Assembly (NCBI GenBank): GCA_038380795.1
Contig: CM076275.1
Span: 498,501-562,500, forward strand
Origin: Pyrocephalus nanus
Lineage: Eukaryota > Chordata > Aves > Passeriformes > Tyrannidae
Reading direction: 5' to 3'
Length of the DNA: 64,000 nucleotides
The notes under the pieces were generated by a model that had not been told where the DNA came from, did not search any database, and saw only the letters and a list, made by a program, of their open reading frames with translations. This document shows positions 36,558-49,000 of this stretch, piece by piece; the first letter of the stretch is position 1; every line of letters starts with the position of its first letter. The position numbers were made by a program, and so were the translations under genes.

Positions 36558-39530
36558 GGTGCTGTTTTGTCTTAGCAGGGCACTTCCTATTAAAAACAAC
36601 AAAAAAAGAGGCTTTGACTGCTGTGTGTGTTCAAAACTTACCAGGTTTTTTTGTAGCCTGGTGTTATTTTGTATGGTGATGACTGAGTTGATGATTTTAG
36701 GGTTTAATTTTCCCAGGGTGTTTGTTTTTCTTATCTAAATACTTGGAACTGACTGTACTTGAATACTGAACTTGTTCCTAGCATAATAACTTGACACTTT
36801 CTGTGTTTCACCTTCATCACCTGGGACACTCATGAGGTGTGGAGAAAATTGGAGAAATCTCCATACTTCAGAAGAAGCTGTTCTTGGCTTTGATGAAACT
36901 TTTCTAACATTGACTTTTCTTATTTGGAAATGTTTGTGGTCAAGTTTTGAAGTTTTTATCTTAATTTGCGTCTTACTTGGTTAAGGATACATAATTTGGT
37001 CTAATACTCCTAGTGGACATATTAAAGAAGGCCAAAATAAAGGCACTGAAACATGGTAGCAGCAAGGGACACAAAATAAATGCTTTTGTGAAATGTTAGT
37101 GCATGGAAGTTTGTGTGAAGCAAAATTTCCATTTTTTTTAAAGAGATTTTAAGGAAACATTTCTAAATAGAAATGTGATTTTAGGCTTATTGCTGTAGTT
37201 ATAATGTTTGGAAACATCAGTTAATATCATTCTACTCCTGAAATATTTAATTTAATATTTAATAACGTTTGGGTTCTCAGCCATATTGCACTGAATGAAT
37301 TGGCAAACATTTGTTCTCAAGCTGGATGCCTTGTGTGATGTGCAGGAGATTTTTCATAATGTAAAATACAGCCCTTGGCCTAATTTGAGGATGACATTAC
37401 AGGTGGTTTTGCTGTACAGGAGACAGGGAGGTGGTGGTGACAGAGCTTGGTACTGCTTTTCTTCAAGATACCAGGAAAACTGAGTAACTTTACCTCATGC
37501 AACTTGGGAGATATTTTTAAGTGGCTAAAAGAGGCTTCCAAACTTTGTATCGCTAAACTTGTACTCTAGTATTCTACCTTGGGGAGTTTGAAGTGCAGAG
37601 GAAGAAAATTACATTGTGTTTTAAACCATTGCTTTTCATTAAAAGAACCATGGGTAGGAGAGAGAGGGATGTGCAGAGTTATTTCTTAGACAGCCATGAG
37701 CAGTGAGGGAATGATGAGGGTTTCCTTGATGGAACTGTGATTTACTGGGTCAGTGTTTTATCCTCACATCCCTTCAGAACTCGAAGGTTCACAGGAAAAG
37801 ACTGAAAAGGTACTTGGGAACCTTTTCTTTGTTTCTTTAAATGATTCCTAGAAATTTGGTCTCGGATTAAAGGTGATAGCATATCAGAATACTGTGATCT
37901 GACACTTACAGACTAACTATAAAATGGAGTATTATTTTTAGTATTCTGCAGCCAGTTTATTGTCTTTCTATAATGTTTGACCTGAGAAAAGTCGTTTCAG
38001 ACTATCTACAGAATTTAGAGGAGGGCGGGGGAAGTGTATACACAATTTTGTCCTACTAATTTGCCTAAAACATTTAAGCTCTGAGTTAATTTTACTCTAA
38101 GAAGCCACCTATTTCTTAAAACCATGCAATCATGTTATGTTTTTTTTTTTACTGCAATTTTAGAAGAGATTACAAATCAAGATTATAATCTTAATCTATT
38201 TAATTATAAAATGTATTGTGTAACACTTGATTTTACAATGGTCTGTATAACACAAGTACTAACCTGAGTACCAGTCTGAGAGAGCTGACACTACTGAGCA
38301 GAGAGGCACACAGGCAAGCAGCAAAATACAGATGGATATAAGGCCTTGGCTTTTTTCTGGCAAAGTCACCAGAATTTGGAGTAGAAACCAGGAGGAATAC
38401 TATGGAATGCTGGTTTATGCAAAGCCTTCTGAAATAACGAGAGACACAGAATCTTTTTGATTTATGAGCCTCTTTTTTTTGAGCATGGACTTGCTGTAGT
38501 AACTTCGTGGTTATGGCAAATACTACTGATTTTACGTAAGGGCAGATCATTGCCTAGAGTAACTAACATTAATGGGATCAAACTTCTGCCTTGAGAGGAA
38601 GGCTAAATAATCATAGTTATTAAGCTTGAGCTAATTTCTGTTAATTTTATTGTTAACTTTAGAATTACATTTCTTGTTCAGTCTTGATATATTCCATCTT
38701 CCATATCCATTTGTGCCACTTTGCAGGCTGAAGTCTTGTCTCCAGTGTCATGAAGTAAATCCTAAAGTTTTCACTTTGAACAGGAGAATTTAGAGTTGCT
38801 ATTATAGAAAGTAAATGTGCATTAGGATGTTCAAGGATATTATTGTTGACTTTGAATTCATAGAGGTGATAAGTACTTTGCATCATAAAAAACTCAGGGA
38901 GTCAGTCTTTACAGGTGCCTTACAAATATTTCTTTTGTGAAACAGAGCAGAAATTGTAAACTGTTTACTTTTACAGTCAGGAACTTGAACTAGTTTATAT
39001 CTTAGTTTACAGAAATGTTTTCTAAATACTGGTACTTGTGAGCATAATTTGTTCTAGCTCTGGGGAATGCCCTGAAGGCACATGAGAAAAGGGAGAACTT
39101 CAGAAGTGTGTGATTGTCGACAAGTGTCTAATTGGACTAATTTCTTAGTATTTTGCAAAGAAAATCTAAATGAGGTAGTGATTTTATGCAGTACAGTAAT
39201 AATTATGATGAATTCCACTCACATCTCTGGACCAGGCAATATTGTTGAGTTATGTCCTAGTTATACCACAGGTCTTCTGAAAGTTTTCTTATTCAGGTAA
39301 GGGCAAAGGTGGAGAGGTGTGAAAGCTACTAAGATGGTTCTCCTGGGCTAATGAATTTGATGTTATGTAAGATTAGCTGTATTGCAGCGAGCCTAATGCA
39401 ATGTTCTCCAGGTAGTTTCCATGTGTTTCTTACTGTAGTTTGATTTTCTTCTGAACTTCTTTTTCCTCAATCTTAAACACTCATTGTCAGAATATTATCT
39501 TCAAGTAATAATAGCTTAATAATAGCTTTT

Positions 39531-39564
39531 TTTCTTTTTTCTTTCCTTTTTTTTTTTTTTTTTT
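39531..39564. repeat. Pyrimidine tract with T18 run
   Basis: T-rich sequence with a few C ends in T18 (39547-39564) followed by AG. It resembles a splice acceptor, but no open or donor-bounded exon follows. A similar T14-containing tract lies at 39911-39958. Confidence 0.85.
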
Positions 39565-41874
39565 AGTAAGCAATGATAGCTGGGATGTCACATTTCACTT
39601 TTTCATCTCAGTTAATTTTTGGAGTAGACCCCTTGACAATACACAGCAATGAAGACTGTTCTCCATACTAATTTTCTCCCCTTTATCCCTTATCCCGACA
39701 GTTCCCTTGTAAACTGTTTTAAAAAAATTGGTGCAGGTTCATTAAGCAGTACAGAAATAGATTTCCTTCCCTAGACACCCCTGAAAATTCTGCATAACAT
39801 GCTGTGCATTTGATCTATCTAGATAAGATATGAGGATTTCTATGGATAATGTTGGTCATGTGGTGGTTTTCAATGTCTTGGCTTACTCTCTATTAAATAG
39901 GTCAACATTTCCTTTTTTCTTTCTTTTTTTTTTTTTTCTTTTTTCCCTTTGTCTGTAGCTATTCTGGGATTCTAGTACAGGATGTCTTGAAAAGACAGAG
40001 AAATATTCTGTAGCTATAGGTTTGAGACAGGAAACACACAATTTTTGAGGTAATGGGTTGTATATTTAGCTAAATATAACTATTGATAGCGTGGGTCATT
40101 GGGGTCTGCAGAGAGGAATCTGAAGTGTTTATTCCAAGTATTTGCTTACTGGCTTTGGCACATGGCTCGGTGTGTGGAGTCAGACACCATGGATGCTTTG
40201 TCTTAGTGGAGCCATTAGGGTTGATTGAGTGCATAATCCCTCCATCAAATGGGACTTGGAGACACAGAGGAGCTGTTACCATCTATCAGGGAAAGGTTTA
40301 CTACTTAGTGTATGCCAAGTTTTAAACAGCAGAGCCTAATAATTTCAAAGCTGGAAAAAGAAAAGCTTTTTTTATGTTATATTTCACTTCTATATTTGAG
40401 ATATGCCAGAGTTGCCCAAAGCAGTAAATCTAATACTAGTGGATCAGAATATTCTCAGTCTAAAAATGTACAGGCCTGGCTGCAGTTTCCTGATAGATGT
40501 CTGACTTTGAGTTGCTCTTGATAATGGAGACCCACTACTGGGTTTCTTAAAATCACTTACGTTATCTTGAGATATTTTTCGTAGGGGACACTAACAAAGC
40601 TCAAGATTTAGATTATGAAATAGGTTTAGATTATGAAAACAACAGGAGCTGTGTGGCTGCCTCTCAAGTGGCACCAATTATCTTCATGTGTGAAAATGGA
40701 AGAGATGGCTTGTGATATAAAAAGAAAGGGGGAGTAGTAGTAAGGAAATAGTGTGGAGCTGTTCCAAACCAGAAAACTCCAGGGAAAAGTCTTGATAGAG
40801 AAAAATGAAGAAATCTGTAAAACAGGAGAGTGTCCTGTAGACACTGGTGCAGAAAGAGATGAGGAAAATGGTTTCTGTCAGCAGTATCTTCTTGGGTTAA
40901 TCTATTCTAGTGGTATGTGTTGCTGCACATGACCTATAGAGAGAACAGGACTGAAAATTATTAGTATTAGAACTATTGAGAAGGTGCTGCTTCCCTAATC
41001 CTAAATACTTTCTGTTGCTGGAGACTGTTGGGTTTACTATTTTCACTGTGTCGGAAATACATATCTATCTTCACACAAAATTGCATTTCTCAGCATAGTT
41101 TGAATTTGGCTCTTGCCAAATCGTTGTGCTTGTGCTCTACTGACTCATACTGAAGTGTTTAGAGAGACTTCTGTGAATGCAGAGCAGGTGATGTGTGTCT
41201 TGGAAGTGAGAACTTGTTTTTACTGAAAGCTCCGTTTCACCTTTTCCCTCAGTTGCTGTCTGGGATAACATCACAAGACCTTTATTTTTGAACTGGAGTA
41301 AATACCATTAGTATGGTTTTCCATTTCCTGTTACTACAAGTCTGTAATTCAGGCATTTCCCTTTCGTAGCTTAAATGGATGTCAAAATAAATAAGAGCTT
41401 CTACGTTCAAGTAAAGTATTCATTCTTGAGGACAAAAGTGAGTCTTCCTATTGGTACTCTACATATGAATTGAAGTTTTCCTGCTGGTTCTGCTAGAATA
41501 TATGTAGCCACAGTAGGCAATGATTTATCTAGAACATATATATGCAGGAATATAGTGAGTTTGTAACTACTTTTATAAGCTAGTTCAGAAGTAATAAATC
41601 ATTATGTATATTTATATATATTATGTGTATTTGTTTTATATCTAGAAGAATGACATAGTTCTTGTTTCTTTTTAAGGTCAATATAAATGGTTTGTTAATT
41701 GCAGTGCACTTCGAGTTGCTACAGTGTTGCAAGACTAATCAATAGGAAATCTTAAGGTCGGTGGTGGTGATTTTTCAAAGTGATCACTTGATTGGCAGAG
41801 CAGGGGATGGTTGTTAGTAATTTAGAGAGGTAGCTTTGGAGCTGATTTGTAGAACTGAATAATTTGTTGCCCCC

Positions 41875-41896
41875 TTTTTTTTTTTTTTTTTTTTTT
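41875..41896. repeat. T22 homopolymer
   Basis: An uninterrupted run of 22 T after CCCCC, inside intron 3. There is no element body next to it that would identify it as a reversed retroelement tail. Confidence 0.9.
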
Positions 41897-42963
41897 ACAA
41901 AGGTCTTATTCTATAATTATTGAAGTATTTTGGCTCCTGCCTCAGAAGAAAAGATAAATTTATCTTTATAGGCAGTGTCTTAGTGCTAATGGCTGGGAAT
42001 GAACATGAAAGTGTGGTTTGTTAGCTCCTGCTGTAGGCTGCTTTATTTCATAACTTCTCTATTCAAAATCACATAAAATCTTTATAGATGAGCTGTGTTA
42101 ATAGAATAAAAGATTTTTATTTTGTGCCCTACAAACTTGTTACAAATTTAGCTGTTCCAGTGGTTGTATGTGTGCTCCTTAGTGACTCTAAAGTCTGCCA
42201 GTGCATCATGCCTATATCCTTATTATTCCTCCTTCCCTTTTTCATCCTCACACATCATGCAGCTCTCTGCAAGCTTTATAGTAGAACCTTTGGTATTCAA
42301 TCATGTTGAAGTACAGTGTTGTATAGTAATAGTTCTTTTTTTTTTTTCCCTGGAATAATCTAGATTCCTGGTAGGCTTTTAGTGGTTTATGCTGTAGGTC
42401 TATGCTAGCACTAATGTCAGTTAGGTTAGCAAGATTCAGTCCCTTCATTTCAAAGGAGGGTAATCATCCACAAGGTAATTTTTGTAATGCCTCTTTTAAG
42501 CAATGGAAGAAAGCATCTTGTTTCTCTTTTAACTTTAGAAATAGTCAAATATCTGGAGTTATTTGCTCCTATGAGTGGATGCAATCTGTAACTTAAAAAT
42601 ATTATGCACAGTTACATGTGCATAGTTACGTATAAATTGTAGGCATTGACAGAAGTTGTCAATTGTGGGTGGACAAACAGAAAGCCAGGACAGAATCAGC
42701 CTTTGTGTTTATATGAATGACTCTAGCTATGCTTCTCCAGGGATTCCCCCCGCTCCCATTCCCTGGCAGTGATGCCATGTACAGTGGATGGATGACAGCT
42801 GGGACAGCACAAGCCTTGGAGGAACAGTGGCATAGTGGACATATTAGTTAGTCTTGGTGTCTGAAGGCCAGGCTGGGAAGTAGCAGAAACCTGACTTCAT
42901 AGGTTTTCCCTACAAGATCTTTGTGTGCAAATTTTCTGACTAATTATTTTCGACTTAGTTAAG

Positions 42964-43036
42964 CAGTTAGATCCTCCCAGTTAGCTCCAGGAGTTAGATC
43001 ATCCCATTGGATGATCAGTTAGACCATCCCCATTGG
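42964..43036. repeat. Degenerate CAGTTAGATC repeats with a hairpin
   Basis: Four imperfect copies of a CAGTTAGATCATCCC-like unit occur within about 70 bases. Within them, GATCATCC and GGATGATC (42997-43004 and 43009-43016) form a perfect 8-bp stem with a 4-base loop. Confidence 0.7.
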
Positions 43037-46000
43037 AATCGCACCAACTGCACGTGACATTTTTGTAAGAGTTTTCCAAGTAAGGATGCAATCACTTCCC
43101 AGTCAAAACTAAAAGTTCTGTTCTAATTCAGAAGACATTTAACAATCAGGAGCATTTATGCAACAGAATATAGAATTTGTAGATCATATTTATGTATGAT
43201 AATGTAGGTTATCACAGGCCAGATTAAGTATTTGAAGTGCAAACTTTTCCTTGTCCTCAGACTTAAAGAATAAGGGGTCTCTGCAATTTCTGTCTATCTT
43301 GAGCCTCTCTTTGCACAGCTTCATCAAAGCTAAAGCCTATTAATTTTTATTCTGTAAATACTGACAGGAGGATTCATTTGTTAGTTTTCAAGTAATAAGG
43401 ATTTAACTATGTGGGGAAAAAAGCAATCCTTCTGAGAGATGTATTTTGCATTTCAAGTATGTGCTGTTGTAGTAGATATGGCACTTCTGAGTATTTCCAC
43501 TGATTCTCCTGTAGATAAACCACTGATTCTTTGTGACTGTGTCAAAAGACAAACTGAGTTTTATAAATTTTGAACAAGTAGAAGAAGAAATTTACAGGAA
43601 ATTTTTTCTTGGACAGGAGCAGTATATTGAATTCCCTAATGAATACATTATTCAAAAAATCCAACTACTTGACATGGAAAGTCCTTGTTCCAGTGCCTGC
43701 TCTCTGGACTATGTCTTCTATTTTTTCTTCTTTAATGAATAGGCATTTGTATCAACCAAGCAACTCAGTGACAAGGGGTTAAACCCCCGAATTTTCCTTT
43801 ACAATGGGGTGCCCTGGTGCTCCTGACTGTCTCCATCCCGTGGTGATGAGGTTTGCATCCTCTGCTGCAGAGCAGCCTTGGGGAGGGGTGGGTACCTCTA
43901 CTCTCTAGAGTATTAGCCCGTGGTGGTTGTGAGTGGGAGTTTGGATTGCAGAGGAACAGGGGCCTGGCAGGTCAGGAATGAACCTCTGGAAGGCTGCCAA
44001 CACATCCTTCACCTTCTCTGTCACTGGAGATGGTTTTGAATCACAGCCTTGCCTCGCTGTTGTGTCAGGCATGACCTTAAGCACAGCAGCTCTGTCTGCC
44101 TTTGCATGAGGTTTAAATATTGTCTGAATGGTCTTCAGTAGGAACAAAATGCCTGATCCCATGGAACAGCTCCTTCCTGGAGAGAGGTGCAGTAGGGATC
44201 TTTGGGAATTGGGAAACTCAAAATGGTGGAAACTTGTGAATGCAGTCTTTTCCAGAGATTAGTTGTAATAATTTCCTTGAAAAGTTGTTTTAGATCAACA
44301 CAGGGCAAAAGGCTCTAATGTGCAAAATACTCTAATTTTTTTTATAAGATATAACCCTTGGAGAAAAATTGGTAGAAGAATTAGGTAAAGGTCATAATAA
44401 ACCCATTTGAGGCGAGCAGAAGGTCCTTCTGAAATGGTTGTGGAACTTCCTGTATATTTGGGATGTCTGAGAACTGTGACTCGTGATTTAGAGTTTTTGA
44501 AGTGTTTCTCATTCAGCTTTCTTGCATTGGGTGTGACTGTGAAGTAGCCAGAAGCTTCTATTGCGTTCAAGGAACTGAAGATATCTATTTCTCACTGAGA
44601 GCTACCAATTAAAACATGACAATTAAGTGTCTGGATAAGATACTGAGGCCTTTCTAAAAACTATTCACTGCCATGGATGCAGAGGCCTATGGAAAATCTG
44701 ATCCTAATTTCTATTGTAGATTAATTTTTTTTTTTTCATGGAAGTTTGAATTGTTTTTTAATACTTGGAACACAGATTCTTTCTGCTTGACTGAGTAAAA
44801 TTAGTGCTTAGACATTTTTATTCTCCATACAGACCTCTAAAAAGGTATATTTTAAAAAATATTAATTCTTTCTGGTCTTAAGAGCGAATATGAGTTGTCA
44901 TGTGCATAATAGTTATTACCCAATAGTCTAGAAGTCTTCATGGTCCATTGTATAATCCCTATTTGTTTCTTTGGTAAGTGTATTTTGAGTCTTCCAAAGG
45001 GCTTGTAGAACATTGTGGGGTTTTCTCTCTTGGGGACTTCTGGCCCAGCAGACTCTGCTGCTCCATCAGGGCTGTCAGAGTAACTGTGTTAATCCATGTT
45101 TGACAGGATGTGCACCGAAGGCATCATAAATTTAAGTTAAAAAAAAAATAAAGGTGCAGTAGACTGAGTTTATAAATTAAATAATTTAGGATTGTAACTA
45201 TTTCATTTCTCCTTGTTATGAAATGATTTTTTTTAGATAATATATAGGGAAGAAGGAAATAGGATTAAACAATTATGCACATCATTTACAAATGAAAAGA
45301 AGCGTTTTACAACTAATTACATCGTTTCTCTAATCATGGAAGTCCAGAAATGACCACAGAAGCCTTTTAATCAGCCTGAAATCTTCCTAAAATGTATGTG
45401 ACCGTTCAGTCTGTTTCACTGTCCTGTTGCTGTGTTTCACTGACATTTGACCATGGGAGATGCTCTGGGAAGTCCCTCTATGATAGAATTAACAATGTCA
45501 TGTTCATATCTTGCTGCATGAGCTACCTTAGGCTGCTCAAGAGAAAATGCTTCACAACCTCAGATGATAAGAAAATGAGGCAAAATTACTTTCTTTTTTC
45601 AGTCTTGAAAGAAGCATTTTCAAAGGTTTGGGAAGGTTTACTGAGTTAAGCCGAGACCTTTCATATCAAGTTTCAGCTAAAAATGTGTTGTTATAGCTGA
45701 CATGTAAGTCCCTACAAGTAGATTTGTAATGGAAATGCCAGGAGACCCCTAACTATAATCATTCTTGTTAGTGTAAATGCCTGCAAATGAATACAGTTTT
45801 CATTAATCTACTATTATGTGACACAAGTGACCACTTACAGAGAAACCCATAATAATTCTGGTTAACTGGCTGCATTCAAAAATGTAGTTAAAAGTACCCA
45901 CCTCTGTGCACAGGCTTTGCAGAACGCTTCTGTGCACTCAGGTCCCACGTGAGCCTTGTTGTCAAGTCTGAAAATGTGTAAATGTGATGCTGATTTTTCC

Positions 46001-49000
46001 ACTGAGGCTATTTCTGCAGTTTTCACAAGATTTGTGGGGTGCTTAACTGACTTGGCATGCAGTACAAGATGACTCCTGGGAACAGGACAGGGCAGTAGCC
46101 TCCAAAATTGTTGCTGTTCAGTAGGTGCTATTTTGAAGTGAATGGGTGTTCCTGGTGGTTTTAATTGGCCAGAAAGCTATAGGACCTTGCTGGCAGTTTT
46201 GATTTAGGGATATTTAAAAGCCAGTTAGTCCAATCGTATGCAAGTATACATTTTACTCTCAGTCTTGAGTTTGTGCCATAACCTCAGCAAATGCATTGCT
46301 GAGGCAGCACTGGGAGGTTCGTGTGGTTCCTACTAGGGCCAAACTTTGCCTGATTTTAAATGGAATGAAGCACTTTGCATCAAAATCTTTCTGGCATCTT
46401 TTTCTTTCAGTTAAATGAAAAAAAAGTAACTCTTTTTTTGGTCATAAAATCATCCTGGGCAAGGCAGATTGTAATGCATAGTCTTAAGCGTAGAATTAAA
46501 TTTTGATTAACTTTTTAAATGCATTGATTTTTTGAAAACACAAAGATGTATGAACTTTTGATATGGCATTTCAGGGGCAGTTGTCTGTGCCCCAGTTATA
46601 TGCTAGCTGAATGACAGTTTCATGTAAACATGAAGGCAGCAATTATGTAGTAAAGATAAGGAATAAGAGATTTCAATCAGAATTTCTTCTCTTGGATATG
46701 TAAAGGTTTTGATTTAATCCATTTTATGTGGAAATAATTGTTTTTGTTAAGGAAGTATATTTTGTATTTTATGTAACTTGAATTACCTCTTGAGATAAAC
46801 CTTTTGAAAACAAAGAATGTGAAAATGTGTTTTCTCAAGTAATTCAGTAAGCTGGAATGCATTAATGGACTTCTTTGTATTGAGTATCAGCTGAAGTGCA
46901 AACCTGTCCTGGACACAGCTGATCTGTTTCCCCACTGTTTGATCTTGCTCTTGCTGTTTGTTGTTCCCTATTTCTGCCCGTCTGGCCTGGCCCTGCAGTG
47001 CCTGTGTCTCTCTTGCCCTCGTGTGTGTAGCAGACCCCACTCATTCAGCTCCCCTGCTCTCTTATTTCATTCTGGCTGACACAGTGAAATGGTTGGGCAT
47101 CGATGGTGCAGTGAGTTCGAGCACCTTTGCAACCAAAACCAGTGAAGGGGAGTTTGTGGTGTGTGTCTGACATCAGCCCCTGGATCGTGGCACTGGCACA
47201 GCAGGAACAGCACCCCGAGTGCCCCCCAAGAGAGAAACACTCCTGTTTTCCTGGCTGTTCTGTCCTGACACCTTCCTGTGTGGAGGACACCCCCATGAGA
47301 CAGGAGCACGTGTTACAAGTTAAGGCTGTGGGTGTTTTGCTGCTCTTTGTCCTTTTGACCACCCTGGCTTTGCTCTGCAAACCTGGACAGAGGATGGAGG
47401 TGGTTGGAGGGGGGCTTCTCCCTTGTAGCCGGTGGTGCTGCCATAGGCAGGATTATGTCTGGAGTTGGAAGCAGCAGAACAAACAACCATCAAGACAGAA
47501 AATCTGTTTTCTGGCAAATATTCAGAGTGATAAAGAACCTTAGGAGAAAACACTAAAATGTGATATATAGGCAAAATTGTTTCTATGCAGAATATTTTTT
47601 CTAAAATTCCCTTGAGGGATCCGCTGTTCTCTGAACATCCAAGAAGTTCCTTGTGCTTCTGAACAGCTTCCCACACATTCTCACCCACTCTGCTTTGCTG
47701 TGTCATCTTAGTGTCATTTTTAAATACTAACAAAAGCATTTTGTTTATAATGCAGAAAGAAAAATCTTGAGAGGGGAAAGAATGCCTTTTGTATATTATT
47801 TTAGCACATCAAAGCTGACTCATGAGTAGCAAATATGAAGTAATTATTGTATTTAAAATTCACAATTCTTGAGTTGCAAATTTAAGAAGTGCTTTGGTTA
47901 GAAAAATCATACTGTGTACACTTTTGAATTTATGATTGGTATCTTGGGCTTCCAAGATGCTACTTACATATTTTGAAGTGCTGTGCAACAATGGTGCTGT
48001 TCCCTGCTTTGTCTCTGTACACCTGACACAGGTTTTGCACAAATGGCTGCGTTATCAATGAGACTCCAATTTCGTGGTTGCAAACCTTAAAAGGTAACAA
48101 ATGTGGTTTGTTGCTGACTTTAAAAGATTTTCCTTCAGCATCTAAGTTACAAGAATTAACTCTAACAAATATTTTAGTTATTGACTGCTAATTGACAGTT
48201 GGAATTGGCATAGATTTTTATTCATGAAGGTAAGAACAGTTGCCATATTGCTTCTGTCTCAAACGAAGTCTTCACCAGCAGAAAAGAATTGCTACATTGG
48301 GCTGTTTGCCCTCGTGTTTTCTAAATATAACTCAACAGCAGTCTGGTTCCTGAAGCCATCTGCATTAACATGGCTGGAGAAAATAAAATACCATATTAGT
48401 CACTTATTTTTTTAAGTGAGCATAACTTGGCAAAAAATGAAAGTAATTTCATAAGGAAATATTCTTCTAAGGAAAGTTACCAGTGTGCTACAGCAAAGAG
48501 ATTTTTGTAATAGTTGTGATCGTGTTTGTCTCCTGTTTGTAGCACCCAACTGTAGAAGCACCTCCAAAATGCATTTTTTAAGACCTGGTTTTGAGAGAGT
48601 AGCAATTAGTCACTTCGTCTGTTTTCAAGCTAAAGCATTGGCTAATAGGAAAAGGGTAATGATTTGTCTAAAGGTGACCCAGAGTAGCAGAAGGGAGGAG
48701 GTTTAAAATGTTCAGGTGGAACTCAGGTAAGCCAATTGCTCCAGCATATCACCACTATCAGTTTTCCATAATCACTGCTTTCATGAAAGTAGTCTTTTAA
48801 CTGGACACAGTTAAAGGCAGGCAAATAAAGGCAGGCAAAATAAATTTAACAGTATTTTGGCTTGTAATGATAAATCATAATCAAACTTTTCTCATTGTTC
48901 AGACCTGCAGAGGTATTCACAGAAGGGCAGCATTTGAAAGGAACATTGCTTTGGTTACCATCCCTAAGGTTTTACAGATGTGCTATTCAGTATTACTCTC

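Noticed and set aside
35546..36679. Six-frame open frames of 130-311 codons around the start of intron 3
   Set aside because: They exist in nearly all frames on both strands because the region is GC-rich and the 24-bp array is stop-free and divisible by three. No domain is recognisable. Only the frame continuous with exon 3 is kept, as a read-through observation.
39959..40047. Possible exon after a strong pyrimidine-tract acceptor at 39957-39958
   Set aside because: The only nearby donor (GAG|GTAATG) is moderate, the open frame meets a stop right at the donor, and similar T/C tracts ending in AG are frequent in this intron.
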